DNA of 64,000 bases, from the NCBI GenBank assembly GCA_018894105.1, contig CM032118.1, positions 35,444,690 to 35,508,689 on the forward strand. The letters are read 5' to 3'. The translations under genes and the position numbers were made by a program. The notes below the pieces were generated by a model. It was not told where the DNA came from, ran no database searches, and saw nothing but the letters and a program-made list of their open reading frames with translations. Below are positions 1-12,000 of this stretch, one piece after another (within the stretch, counting starts at the first letter, position 1; each line of letters begins with the position of its first letter). Origin of the DNA: Jacaranda mimosifolia (Eukaryota; Streptophyta; Magnoliopsida; Lamiales; Bignoniaceae).

Positions 1-1914
1 CTGCCCCAAATTTATTCTTTTTAAAGTTGATAAGAATATGATGTTCGCGGAGCTGCCATTGTCGATCGGGACCTTTCTTACTTCAAAATTGGCTATTTCA
101 ATTGTTACATTCATGAGGCAGCCTATCTTGCGGTCAACCCCTTTGTTCTAGAGGTGGTCGGGGTCAGCTTCAGTGAAGGAAATCGGCTTTGCGCTGGTTG
201 AGAGCTGGAAAATTATCTCGACCTGGGTTAATTTGTTCGATTCCAGTCATCGCTGGGTCTGTCTTCTAGCGAACTTCGAGTCCTCTCCAGTGGGACCTCT
301 GCAATCATGTCGATGACTCCTCGAATAAGTGGGTAGGGATCTTGGGCAGGTTTTTTTCTTTTATCTTCTCTTTTGGGCTAGCCGACCTTGCTCTACGGGG
401 AGCCCGATCGATTTTGCTCCCTTCTTGCCTAGTATGCTCATTAATGTATTTTTTGAGATGGCCTTGTCGAATTAGCCTCTCAATTTCATCATGTAAGTTG
501 AAACATTCTTCCGTATCATGGCATTTTTGCTTGTAAAAATGGCAGTACTTCTTAGATTTTCTCATGGCTTCCGTCTCGATCAGCTTCCTAGGCTTTTTTC
601 GGAGGTTGTCATGATGGATGGCGAACAACTCCTCTTTCCTTGGAAGATTAAGTGGGGTATAATCATGGAAGTGCTTAATAGGAGATTGGTGACCTTCCCT
701 GTGCTGACGATCATCTTTCTCCTTGTTATTCTTTTTGTCGACCTCAGGGTTGCCATATTTAAGTTTGTTCATGTCCTCCTGACTTATATATCTTTCTGCG
801 ATGTTGAGCAACTCCTCCATCAATCAAGGCCGCTCACGCACCAATGTGTTGGCGCATTCTTTGTGTTTAAAGCCTAAGAAGAGTACGCCGATCAAGAACT
901 CCATCTAAGGGCTATCAATCTTCAGTATTTCCATATTAATCCTAGTGAAGAAGTCGCAAAGGGATTCTCCTTCATTCTATTTCACTGTATACATGTGGGT
1001 ATGAGGGAGCTTTGCCTTTCTCCAGTTGGCGAACTGGTGCAGAAACTTGTCATATAACTGGTCGTATGAATATATTGACGCTGGCTCAAGCTTAACAAAC
1101 CAGTCGAGCGTAATCCCTTGGAAAGTAGTCACCAATATCTTAGCATGGATGTAGTCATTATGCCAGTGCAGCTGCATCATCTGCTCGAATTGCATCAGAT
1201 GCTCGCATAGGTTCAACGAGCCGTCGTATTGGGGTAGGCCGGTTGGGACTTTGGCGTCTATAGTGATACGCTAATTGATGATCTCTTGGACAAACAGCGA
1301 CTCCCTTTCTCGTCAAAATCTCTATGGCCGCTCAGGGTGGTTCCTCTCAGTATTTCTCTTCGAGATCTCTTCTAAATACCTGTTCAGCTGCTGGATTTGA
1401 TGAGACCTTTCTCCGACTCTTCTCGATTGGCCTGAGATGTATTTTTGTACAGCTGGGGCCTTGAGCGCTTGACCCTATCGCGCTATTGGGCTTGAAAGGG
1501 TCGAGCGCCATGATGAAATGAATCCGCCACTTTCTCACATGTGGCGTGTCAGGGTATTTCCCTTGGAAAATGTCCTAGACTGGCTTTACATTTTGAAGGG
1601 GGTCGTCTAGACTCTGGTCGACCCAGATTCTCACTGGGCGACCTCTTCTCAAGACGTGCTAGCTGCGGGGTAGCGCTGGCTGCTGGTCTTGGTTGAACGG
1701 CATGTTGATTCAGAGCAGCGAAAAGTTGAGCAGAAGTTTGGGCAGATATCTATTCGGTGATGAACTATATTAATTGGGGCATGGTCAGGGTGACCACCTG
1801 TTCTAGCTGGGCGCTCGGCCCGAGTACGCCAGGTTCTGGCTGAGGTTGAGAAGGAGAAAAGGTAGACCTCCTATTCTCTTCTCTTTTCGAAGTGACTCGC
1901 TTGGTGTTAATCAT
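1..1914 (-). pseudogene. Ty3/gypsy gag and protease start, broken, runs off left edge
   Basis: Minus-strand gag of an LTR retrotransposon. It starts near 1914, just inside the primer-binding site, and is interrupted by several stops and frameshifts. Recognisable parts are a gag core with a YDQLYDKFLHQF motif (977-1216) and a C-terminal CCHC-like knuckle in the 172-residue frame at 305-823 (CHFYKQKCHDTEECF, then EIERLIRQGHLK). The last 105 bases encode the start of an aspartic protease with IDNGSSANIIF, where N replaces the usual T or S after the catalytic Asp. Knuckle and protease match plant non-chromovirus (Tat-like) gypsy elements. The same family type recurs at 59.7-64 kb. Reverse transcriptase and integrase would lie to the left of the window. 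Confidence 0.8.
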
Positions 1915-1936
1915 TTTTTGATTACGGACTCAAATT

Positions 1937-1955
1937 TTCCCACAGATAGTGCCAA
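1937..1955 (-). other. Primer-binding site, gypsy element 1
   Basis: On the minus strand the LTR end is followed after one base by TTGGCACTATCTGTGGGAA. Near-identical sites follow the LTRs at 55748 (GGCGCCATCTGTGGGAA) and 59652 (TTGGCACCATCTATGGGAA). The shared form supports three elements of one primer class; I do not assign the tRNA. Confidence 0.75.
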
Positions 1956-1956
1956 A

Positions 1957-2776
1957 TGATGAGGGTAAAAACTGTATATAACTAGATTGGGATGGAATCT
2001 GGGTGGATCGAACTTGCCTGGTCGAGTAAATGAGCTCCACACTCCACAGATACCTGGGCTAAGTCTTGCAACCACGAGCTAACGTCAAGCTAGCCGAGGT
2101 GCCCTTAGCTATGGCACTTTAACGCTCAAGTCAGTATGAGAATGACCAGATAAGATGAGTAGCAGAGTGAGGGCTTTGTAGCATAGAATGACATACCTTC
2201 AATGAGGCCGGAAATGGGGTATTTATAGCCTTCCATAGGTGAGGAATTTGTTTGATATACCTTTAACATGCAGAAAGGGTTCTTATCCTTGCATAATGGG
2301 CTCTAGGTCATCTCCCATTCTTGTACTATTCTAGGTGGCTATATCTCCAGCTTTCATAGACAGAATAGTACACTGGAGGTGCACCCCTTGCCTAGCGCGG
2401 TAGTATGGCCGGTACTGGGGTGGTATGTGCCATTAATGCAGAGGTATGCCGCATATCAGGGCATTTATGCAGCAGAGAAGGGATTCCGCCATGAGTTGGC
2501 CTCACTAGTCGACATAAAGATTGACCTCAGGGTGAGGTTGCCGGCCGGTAGAAGATGCACTCGAACACTTTGGTTAAACGAGCCGAGCATCTGGATTTGG
2601 CTCACGACCTAGTTGAAAAACATCAGCACTGTGCAGTGTGCCGTGGGAAAAAGTGTGAGAGGTCAACCAAGGTCGCCAACCTAATTAGGCTCTGAAGACG
2701 AGATGAGCTTAATGATGTGCTCTTGGGTCAATAGTCTTTGGGCTGGGCCTATTGAGCCATCCCGTATTACTACCAG
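1957..2776 (-). repeat. 5' LTR of minus-strand Ty3/gypsy element 1
   Basis: Read on the minus strand, this block ends in CATCA directly before a primer-binding site, so it is the 5' LTR of the element that continues leftward. A TATA-like CTATAAATAC lies on the minus strand near 2218-2230, as expected for the U3/R region. The outer end is less certain: the first bases resemble a degraded TGATGGTAGTAA near 2776, and no second LTR is in the window to compare. Short open frames inside it, including one at 2379-2612, have no retroelement or host similarity I can see and are treated as chance. Confidence 0.7.
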
Positions 2777-3640
2777 ATAAAAATTATGAAACATTATCCA
2801 ATATATTTTAAATTTTGGATGAAAGAAAATTAGAGATAAGATACAATCATATCAGTTAGAGATAATAATTAACAACTAATAATTTTTTTGTAATTGAATT
2901 AAAATACTCAAATTTTTAAAAATTTGACATGTAGCAAAAATTGCGCAATCAAAATGAAAATTTTATAATTAAATAAGCACAAAATTGTGCTATATATAAT
3001 AGTATAGATATATGTAATCTTTTAAAAAATGTATATATATATATATATATATTGGAGCCCACATGGTTTCTAGCATCAAGTTGCCATGGCCAAGCAACAA
3101 GTTGATTTTTCTCTTATCGGTAACAAACAAATCAAGCTTTCTATAACTTTTCCTTACTTAACTATATGGCCTACGCAAATTCTATTAACTAATTAAAACT
3201 TCTAACAGCAGGGCGGCAATCAACTGTTATCTTACAAAACCAATTCCTCTCATCAATGGCTAAATTAACCACCAGACATGAAGGTTGCAATTGCTTGAAG
3301 GAGTTTGTCTTAATTACCATACTCATAATGGTGTTGGCATTTCTTTCCTCTCAAATTGAAATTCGGTCTTTGCAAATAGTGAATAAGATCAAATAACTTC
3401 TGCAGAGTTTGGCTTCATTGGGAGTCTTGCTTATTCATTAAGTAGGATTTAATCTTCTGAATATGCTTGAATTGGAACTCTTCAAAATCAAACTATAGAG
3501 AGATAACTAAGTATTCCTAATTAACATAGTTGAGAATTAAGTTAGGAATTATTGTGGTACATTCATCTACTCAACTAGTGATATCTTCCTTCTCTTAGTT
3601 TCTTCATGACAACTGTTTGAAGAAAATACTCATAGAGTTC
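2777..3640. other. A+T-rich spacer, no gene seen
   Basis: About 0.86 kb of A+T-rich sequence between gypsy LTR 1 and the PMD pseudogene region. It holds an (AT)n run near 3031-3051. I looked for a 3' LTR matching 11173-12000 and did not find one by eye. Confidence 0.5.
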
Positions 3641-3745
3641 TCCATTCCAACACAGTTCAAAAGAGGATTGCTTGGGCTCCCTTGACATTCATCAATAAAA
3701 AATCCTTATCAACATATAGCAAATACACAAGTTTTGAAGACTTCA

Positions 3746-3858
3746 GGTGAGTCATCAAATTGAGAGGGATGTTTCTATATCTTTTCATTCTCTTGTTCAT
3801 CTTTTTCTTATATATGACTCCTTAAGTTTTTGTTCATTTACCTTTTCTTTTGTTGTAG
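3746..3858 (+). other. Possible 5'-UTR intron of the PMD pseudogene
   Basis: A CAG|GTGAGT donor near 3746 is followed by a T-rich tract and a TTGTTGTAG acceptor near 3858. The strong donor consensus and position ahead of the PMD frame suggest a spliced leader. This is inferred from splice signals only. Confidence 0.4.
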
Positions 3859-4057
3859 GTTAAGAAACATAGCCCATTCCTAATCAACTCGTGAGGATGT
3901 ATATTGAGGATCACATAGAACCATCTCCATGTATTCTCATTTGAAGTGATAAAGACAATCTCAAAGTTAAAAGTACCAGATTGATTATCTATAAATCAAC
4001 CAATTATGTTCTTCATTCCATGACTCGACCTCCCAATAACTCCATGCATATCCATGA

Positions 4058-7000
4058 GTGGCCAAAGAGGCAACAAAAGAAGTAATTGATCCACATTCTA
4101 GCATTACATCTCGTTCTAAGATACTTCTCTTGAAGTCCTCTCTTCATGATGCCAAAACTATTAGTTTAGAATTTTCATTTGCAGGTTATCACCCCAACAT
4201 TAATGGACACTCATTGAGAATTCCTACATCAAGGTTTGGCGAAATATTTTTTCATGCAGGTTATTGGGAATGGACTGAGGATGTGCTAGGCCATCATACA
4301 GACGCTCTTTGTCAAGCTAGGATCTATGCAGCAGTCCATACCTCACTTTTCACATATGTCTACCATAAAAACGTCCTCCAAGCCTTCCTTAAGCTGTGGT
4401 GCCCTTCCACGAATACCTTGCACACTACTATTGGTGAATTTTCATTTTTTTTATGAGATCTTCGTGTAATTGGTGGATTGCCTGTCTATGGAAGTTTCTA
4501 TGATGAAGTTATCCCCATTGCGAAGAAGCTACTTAGTGATAACAGATATGCCCTTTTTTTACCATGAAGCTACAAGTATCTATTCCTAGCTTATCATATG
4601 CTCCCAAAGGACTCTGATGGTGTTCTTATTTCTGATTGGATTAGCTTTTGGTTTAAAGGACCAACAAGATATGCAGAGCCATCTTTGAGGTCTTCCCGAA
4701 AAAGGTTTACTGAGCTAAAGATCTCTCACAATCCATGTGGAAGAATCGATGCATCACTTTTGCCTCGCACTAAGAAATATAATGAGCTATTTATGATGTT
4801 GGAGGTTGAAGAAGATGTTAGAGAAGAGACCTACTTGGCTACCTTTCTTTCATGTATGTTATGCAGCTTTGTTCTACCACATCGCAAAGCAAATTTGATC
4901 CTTGCCACTGTCTTCAGGGTTGCTAGTAGAATGGCAAACGTTGATAGCTTTTCTCTTACAGTTTCTGTATTGGCGGGCATATACCATGGTTTAAGGCATA
5001 TATCAACTTCGCCAAATCTTCAAGAATCTTTTTCTATCTTTCCAATTCATTATGTTCATGGTTGGATAGGGCACTACCTCGGCACTCATTTTTTTTTATC
5101 TAAGATTGATGTAGGAGGAGTTGAGATGGTCAAATATTTTGATCTTTCAGAGGTACGAGATTTGTTCCTGAGTATAAACCCTTTAACCATTCAAAATCCA
5201 TGCTTATTTCCACGAAAGCAATTCACAGTAATACATGGCCCATGCATATCAAATACTTATAAAGACCTTTTTGTGGCTTTATGTTCTAGCTATTTGATAT
5301 TTTGATCTGGAAAAGAACATTTCATTGAAGCTTATAGCCTTTATCGATTCAGTTGGCAATGTGAATTTTGTCAACACGTCCAGGGCAACTTAAAGAAAGA
5401 GATCTTTAATTGTGATTCGCATGAGCTTGTTCAACTTTGACAGTCATGTACATTACTAAACACATCTTACAAACTAATAATTCTCGGAACTACTTCTTCC
5501 TTTCCATTGGCCACAAAGAAATATGTAGATTGGTGGGACAAACACTGGAAGGCTTCACAAACAAAAGGTACTAAAATTATTCTCAAAGTCAATCAGAGAT
5601 ATGTGTAATCAAATTCTAGTCAACTCAATCAACTTGGAGAGAGAATTGAACATCATACATCTAAGCCTGTGCATCCTGGAAAGAATCCATCTCATCCTAA
5701 ACAAGCCTTAATGAAGGATCCTAAAAATAACTTAGCAGCTTCACCTCTTCAGAATCCTATTGTTTCAAAGCAAGTTAAAGGAGGGAATTTAGAGCCTAAG
5801 GAGTATAATATTGTTGACCATACCAAAGTGCCATCTAAAAGACGTAGCTTTCTCAAGGTTTCATTCCCCACTGATGTTCCAATGGAAGGAAATGAAATAA
5901 TTTCTGCACTTTCTTGCTCAAATGATAACTCCAGCAACCAATGCATTCTCAAGAAGAAACCAAGGGTTTTGGATTTAGATAACATTAGTATTAATTCAAA
6001 TTTTTTTGCAGATGTTCCAAGTTCTTCTTTACCTTTGGATGAATTAGCAAAATATGTAAAGTTGTTATTATTATTATTTTTTATCCACCTCTTTTTTTTT
6101 TGTCAGTCCTTTGCAGTAATCTCTTCTTTTTTTTCTTCTTCCCCCCCTTTTTTTACAGCTTGCAGATCTTGAAATACCAATCCCAATTACTTCTAAAGAT
6201 ACTATTGGTTCGATAAATAGGGCTAATCCTTGTAACTTGCTTGAAACAACTATTCCTCAACCTCTTGATGATGGCATGCAAGCTTCCCATAACACTACTA
6301 ATTCCAATAAGCGACCAAAGGTAATATTACCTGAGATTGCAAATGATAAGGCTTTTGCCGAGAAAGACAAGCCTAAAAAGACATTTGAAACCCATCTTAG
6401 GCATTTTCAGCTGCTGAAGTTTTTGAATTTTGTCCCGAGTTATAAAGATTGAATCTGAGCGGATATTACTCAAATTCTATTGGGAATGAATATGTCAAAA
6501 AATCATGAAAACTTCATTTGAGCAACTCTTAGAGATAAAACCGAAAATTGATGATATGATCGCAAAGATGAGATTATACATGAAAAAAACACATCATCTT
6601 TGGAGAACCACTTGAGATCTTTCTTTGAGGGTGCCTCCAACTACAAAAAGGTTAAGTCAAATTCAATTAAAAAAGAAACACAAGAAACTTATGAGAAAGC
6701 ACTATTTTTTGCACAACAAGATCTTTTTTAGGCTGAAGCAATAGAAAGTGAAAGAGTTGAAGAGGTGAATGGTCTCAAGGATGAACTTTTTCAAATCTCC
6801 AAGCAGCAAGAAGAATTGAGAACATGACTTGCCAAGTTAAGCAGTAAGGAAAAATTTACAAAGTCATCACTCCACAAGGCTAAAGAAAACTTGTCCATTA
6901 TTCAGAAAGAAATGACCACCAAGAGAGACAAAGTTTCAAAGCTTAAAGACACTTTATTTTTTATTGATCCAGAGGTTGAAGCTTTAAAGAGGAGGGAGGC

Positions 7001-7362
7001 ACTACTTGAAGAATCTCGCAAGGAACTAGTAGATTTTCATATACTTGCGTAAGCACTTAGCTACTTAGCATTTTTTTTTCTTTTTTTTTTAGCATCATGG
7101 ATGTAAAAGAACACTTGATTACTACATATGCAATAAAAGAGTTTTTTTTTTTTTTTTTTTATAAATTCTCCTTGTGCATTCTCCTTTTTTTATTTATCTA
7201 GTATTTTATCAAATTGATGCCAACTTCAAAGAAAAAATTGTATCACATGCCTCCAGTAATGAAATAAACTTACTTAAGCTCATAAGTAAAATTGACTATT
7301 TAATGAACAGACGACTTAATGTGGATCATGAATTTGAAATCAACCAAACCGTCTTCCAATGA
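4058..7362 (+). pseudogene. Plant mobile domain (PMD, aminotransferase-like) pseudogene
   Basis: Decayed protein of the plant mobile domain family, which occurs both in host silencing factors (MAIN/MAIL type) and in plant transposons. The diagnostic core lies at about 4380-5000: a WCPSTNT segment, then GEFSF, DLRVIGGLPVYG and YDEVIP, then ETYLATFLSCMLCSFVLP and the stretch ending VSVLAGIYHGL. One reading frame carries the whole core, but in-frame stops occur near 4454, 4565, 5303, 5438 and 5606. The first falls where the family has Trp (FFL-stop-DL), so TGG to TGA is likely. A probable intron (GT near 6057, AG near 6160) joins LAKY to LADLEIPIP. The 3' part (6440-7362) is a broken Lys/Glu-rich coiled coil with further stops. 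The true start is unresolved. Not functional as it stands. Confidence 0.8.
6057..6160 (+). other. Intron in PMD pseudogene
   Basis: GTAAAG donor after codons for LAKY, a long T-rich tract, and a TTTTTACAG acceptor. Removing it joins two segments of acceptable PMD-type sequence. The reading frame through the intron gives only a poly-Leu/Phe/Ser tract. Confidence 0.55.
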
Positions 7363-7660
7363 TATGCTTGAACTTGGCAAATCATCCAAAATTACTCCAA
7401 TGATCTGATCGAACTTGGGAAGTAAGTAATCCAAAGTTGCTCGAATGATATGATTACACTTGGGAAGCTATCAAAACTTATTCTCATGATGTGATTAAAC
7501 TTGGCAGGCCATCCAAACTTATTTCAATGATGTAATTGAATTTGGCAAGCAATCTAAACCTGTTCAAATGACGTGATTGAACTTGAGAAGTAAGTAATCC
7601 AAAATTGTTCCAATGATATGATTGAACTTGGGAAGCCATCCAAATAAACCCCTTTTTTTA
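7359..7660. repeat. 41/45-bp minisatellite, about 7 copies
   Basis: Tandem units beginning ATGATATGATTGAACTTGGG. Most are 41 bp; the second and sixth carry an extra AGTA and are 45 bp. The array lies between the PMD pseudogene end and the 3' noncoding end of gypsy element 2, where Tat-type elements commonly carry tandem repeats. Confidence 0.8.
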
Positions 7661-7664
7661 ATAA

Positions 7665-8128
7665 TGTGACTGAACTTGTGAAATAACTCCTAAGCGCTGT
7701 CTACATACCCCATCAAGGGGATCAAGTCGTCATGTAGTTCAATGTAAATATTTTTTTATTGGGGAGGATTCCGTTCACAGTTTATACTTATACGAGTTAG
7801 GAGTATCCATTGCTTAACCACCTTGGACTAGGTGGGGTATTTAATATTTTAACCACATAAAATACCTTTAGTGGGGAAAGTTTATAGTTTAACCACATGT
7901 ACTTCCTTTGAAGATTACCGTACATAGTTTACACTCATGCGGGCCAGGAGTAACATGCAGTTTAGGCTTATGCGTCAAGGAACAACATTTTTCATGGATA
8001 ATATTGCTTCAAAAACTTGCCATTTATGGGGCCTATGCGCAATCCATCTTTGTCAACCAATTTCTAAGCACTATTGGTGTAGACTTCTCTGTCATATATG
8101 GACCATCCCATTTTAACATAAATTTACT
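7665..8128 (-). other. 3' noncoding end of gypsy element 2
   Basis: Region downstream of the integrase on the minus strand. Near 7690-7740 it holds the motif GAACTACATGACGACTTGAT followed by GGGGTATGTAGACAGC, a sequence type typical of the post-pol segment of many plant Ty3/gypsy elements. No polypurine tract plus LTR follows that I can identify. Confidence 0.5.
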
Positions 8129-9010
8129 TCACATTCGCTGGGTGATGGTAATGGGCCTTCTTACTGCCAACACCAAATCTCCCACCTGAAAAGACTGCGG
8201 ACGAGCTTTCTTATTAAGCGCCCTTTTCATACGTGCTTGATAACATTCAAGTTGTTGTTGCGCTTTAAGTTTTTTCTCATCCAATGCTTCCAACTCCTCA
8301 AGTCGAAGACGAATATTGTCTTCAGCAGTAAGTCCTTCTTGAATTGCTACACGAAATAAGGGTATTTGACTTTCAAGAAGGAGAACAACTTCAACTCCAT
8401 AAACTAGTGAATTCGTAGTAGTTGGGTAGCAGTCCAATGAGTCGTCCGATATGCCCAAAAAGCTTCTCCAACATTTTCATGCCAATCCCCTTTTGATTTT
8501 GACACCACTTTCTTTAGCAAGTTGCATAAAGCTTTATTGAACTCCTCTGCTAGACCATTTGTAGCTGTATTGTACATAGAAGAATTGTATTGCCTAAAAA
8601 TCAAATGACAACAAATAAACTCAACAACAGTTTCTTCCTTAACTTCCTCGAGGGGAATCGCATTTGCCCCTACTTGAAAAAATAGTTTGTAGCTGCCAAT
8701 ATATAAGCATGACTAGTCGACAACTTAGAAGCAATAGGACTTACAACATCAAGACTCCATGTATCAACCGACCGTCCCAAAAGCAAATGGTAGGAAGTCC
8801 TTACATCAATGATATGAAATAAAGTACTTGCTTCCAACTTCTTGATTGTGAGGTCTAGACGAATCATATCAATAGCTCGTTGGCCTCTTTGATTGAAAAA
8901 TTGAATAGTAAGGCAGCTGCATGCGAGTTCTTCAACAGAAATTCCTAAATTTTTCATGGTAGACTTCGGCATGATATTGACAGTAGATCCTCCGTCAATA
9001 AGTGTGTGGT
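8129..9010 (-). pseudogene. Ty3/gypsy protease fused by deletion to integrase (element 2)
   Basis: Minus-strand pol remnant. The protease active site is at about 8970-9005 (LIDGGSTVNIMPKS), continuing through NLGISVEEL to LLLGRSVDTW. At that point it passes directly into integrase-type sequence (SLDVVSPI, HAYILAATNYF), so reverse transcriptase and most of RNase H are missing. The integrase core (8404-8604: YNTATNGLAEEFNKALCNLL, then FWAYRTT) and the C-terminal domain (8129-8458: FQVGDLVLAVRRPI) follow, with frameshifts between them. Inactive. Confidence 0.85.
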
Positions 9011-9279
9011 TAACCTTCTGCTCCTACATGAGCCCTAAAATAAAAAAGTGGCCTATTATGAGGTTTTGACCCCACCAGCAAATCCTCATTTGTAATAGTA
9101 ATGATTGTAAAATAAGAAATAGAGTGTTGCTCTTCAGTTTCACAAGATATATCATGCACTGTTTCAACTCTTTAGTCAAAGAATCTTGTAGGAAAATAAT
9201 CCTTCAAAGTCACTTGGCTCCTTTTATAACCTGCTAATGAAGTTTTCAGCTTACCATTTGTAGCCTTTAGACTCTTCAT

Positions 9280-11090
9280 CATCCTTGCTTTAGGGCACCT
9301 GGCCACATGTGAGAGCTTTAATGCTAATGGATGATATTGATTGACACTTCGTCTTCTACTTCGTCAGCACGTCTAGGAATCCACTCACTACTATTTTTAG
9401 TTTTAATGGTAGAACTTGTTTCCAGCTTAGTCACCTCATTAGCGAGTTGAGTCTCAGCTAGCATTGGATCTAAACTCCCAAACTGAAGCATTGTTGATGC
9501 CCCCATGAACGAAGATGAAGAAAATACATTGTCTTTGCTTGGTAGAACACATGTGGCGTTGGCTACTGCTATAGCGCTAGTAACACTTGACCTAACAAAG
9601 TCTTCTATGTCAAGAATTATCTTCCCATCTCTTGCTAATACCATGACTTTATCCTTGAAAAAGAAGCATTTCTCTATTGGATGATCGACAACTTGATGAT
9701 ACATGCAATATTTTGGATCATTCACCTTTCCAGTTTCTTCAGGACATTTTGGTTCTCGTAGTTCAATCAACTTCACTGTCAATAATTCATCAAAGATGTG
9801 AGAAACATCAAAATCTGGAAATGGATACTCCTTCTCATACATTTCTTTTAATGTTTTCTTGCCTGTTGAAATGCGTTGATCTTTAGTTTTCTTAGCAACC
9901 ATTTTATCACTTGTGGGAATCTTGATGGAGGTTGTCTTGATTGCCATAGCTTCCTCAGTAGTAGCTTTTGCATATTTTTCGCTTTTCTTTTAATCTTTCT
10001 TTTCCTTCTTCTGGTCCTCAACAAGAATTTTGATCCCATGATTAGCAATGCTAAGCTCCATGTCGTCGGCACGAGTGGCTAATTCCTCAAAAGTGTGAGG
10101 TTTGATTCCTTGAAGAATATAGAGAAGTCCCCAATGTATACCTTGAATACACATTTCCACCACAAATGTCTCTGAGAGTCTATCCTTGTAGTTTAAACTT
10201 AATGCACGCCAACGGTTGATGTACTTTACCACCGGCTCGTCCTTCCATTGTTTTGCATTGGTAAATTCAATCATACTCACAGTCTAGCGTGTACTGTGGA
10301 AGCGATTTAAAAACTCTCTCTCCATTTGATCCCAACTATCGATGGATTCAGGTTCTAACTCAATGTACTAGTTGAAGGCATTTTCTTTCAATGAACACAC
10401 AAACTGTTTCACAAGAAGATCACCATAAGTCCTTGCATTATTACATGTCTCTATGAAATGGGCCATATGCTCTTTTAGATTTTCCTTCCCTTCAAATTGC
10501 TGGAATTTTAGTGGTTGATATGCCATCGGCATTCTCAACGAGTCAATCCTCTTTGTATATAGCTTCAAATACACAATAGAACTTTAAGAAGACATGCCAT
10601 ACTAAGCTCTAATAGTATTGGTGATCAAGTCCTACAATTATTGAACAGACAGTGTAGCAATAGAAGTTATAGAGTGGTTGATTTTTCGATCAGCTTCTTG
10701 CTTGTAAGGCATCTCTTCAACTTGTTTCTGCACTATTTTATGGGCAAGGAAAGATTGATGGTTATAGCTAAATCCTTCAAGATGGGAGTATTCCTGTTTG
10801 TTCATGAGTTATGCAATTTGTAGATCTTTATCTTCTACAGTCTTTTGGAGGTCAGCTATAGCCTGAGCCATCCGAGCAAGTTGTTCATCCATTGTTGTCG
10901 TTGCAGTCGGCCACTCAACAAAAAGATGGTATCTTGGGATTTGTTTCCCTTGGACTTTTAGAGTCAGAATTATAAAATGGAATGAAATCGATATTCTTGC
11001 CCCCAGTCATAGGCTGATTGACAGATTCAATAGCAGAGGCAGCAGCATCTTTCTTGGCCAAGGCTATTTGTTTCCTTATAGGTGCCATTG
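9280..11090 (-). pseudogene. Ty3/gypsy gag (element 2), broken
   Basis: Minus-strand gag starting with an ATG near 11090, 60 bp inside the primer-binding site, and opening with MAPIRKQIALAKKDAAASAI. The gag core is seen at 10368-10574 (LKFQQFEGKENLKEHMAHFI) and 9990-10280 (WRALSLNYKDRLSE). A 207-residue frame at 9324-9947 carries PEETGKVNDPKYCMYHQVVDHPIEKC, the finger-like motif of this gypsy group. The pieces lie in different frames with stops between them. Confidence 0.85.
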
Positions 11091-11148
11091 AGTGGTTGCA
11101 AATATCTTCAAAATTTAAATGGGAGAAAGAGATGAGGGGTAGATTCGT

Positions 11149-11166
11149 GTCCCACTAGGCATGCCA
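11149..11166 (-). other. Primer-binding site, gypsy element 2
   Basis: Minus-strand TGGCATGCCTAGTGGGAC follows the LTR end with a short spacer. It resembles the TGGCACGCC-type primer sites of plant gypsy elements and differs from the site used by the three other gypsy copies here. Confidence 0.7.
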
Positions 11167-11172
11167 GAAATT

Positions 11173-12000
11173 TGTTCACACAAATTTCGTTGTCTGCAAA
11201 ATTAAATCACAAGATAAAGAAAAATAATGGACAAATAGAATTTATATTAAAGAATAAAAGAATTACAATTTATTAGAGCAAAAATATAAATTCCCTAACA
11301 AAACTAATCCACTGATTCTTCTCCCAATATATGATCCAAGGGCTTGAAGCTTGTTCTTGGATATATAGTACAATATCCTTTGACTTGATGAAAGACACTA
11401 CAGAATTTCTTTGAACTCGAACCTTGGTTTTGAGATCAAAGGACTTGATGACTTGATGTTTTGAAGATGTATAGGACCTTTGGTAGCAATACTTCATTGC
11501 AGCAGAAACTTGAAGATTGAAGATTTGAATCTTTGACTTGAGAATGTGTATATGTGAATATGTGTATATATGGATATATGAGTCTCTAACCATCCCTTTA
11601 TATAGGTGATTAGTAAGAGACTCCAAAATGATTTGAACTCATTTGATAATTATCTCTTTGATGCACGTATTATAGACAATATCAAATATTTCGATTGATA
11701 ATATCAAACATTTTGACTTGATTGATCCATGCACATAAACACAGCACATGGCACAACTTGATTAGCCTGAGATTATCAAACCACCAGACTTGATTTGATT
11801 GGCATGATCCATCATCTTGACACTTGTTGATTTTTGATTTCTGCATAAAATAACATTAAAATATTAATTAAAATTAACTATTTATATTTTAAAATTAAAT
11901 TTAATAAATTCCAATACATAGATAGAAAATTTTAAATTAATAATTAATATATTATTTACATGTGTCATTTTTCAATTGGCCCAAAATTAATTTGCCAACA
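11173..12000 (-). repeat. 5' LTR of gypsy element 2
   Basis: On the minus strand this 828-bp block starts TGTTGGCAAATT and ends GTGTGAACA just before the primer-binding site. A TATA box (CTATATAAAGG, minus strand) lies near 11594-11605. No partner LTR was recognised in the window, so boundaries rest on the terminal dinucleotides and primer-site position. Confidence 0.75.

Noticed and set aside
2379..2612. 77-codon open frame in gypsy LTR 1
   Set aside because: Lies wholly inside an LTR with no recognisable domain; LTRs rarely encode protein.
7359..7660. CRISPR-like array
   Set aside because: Units are contiguous tandem repeats with no unique spacers, in plant DNA.
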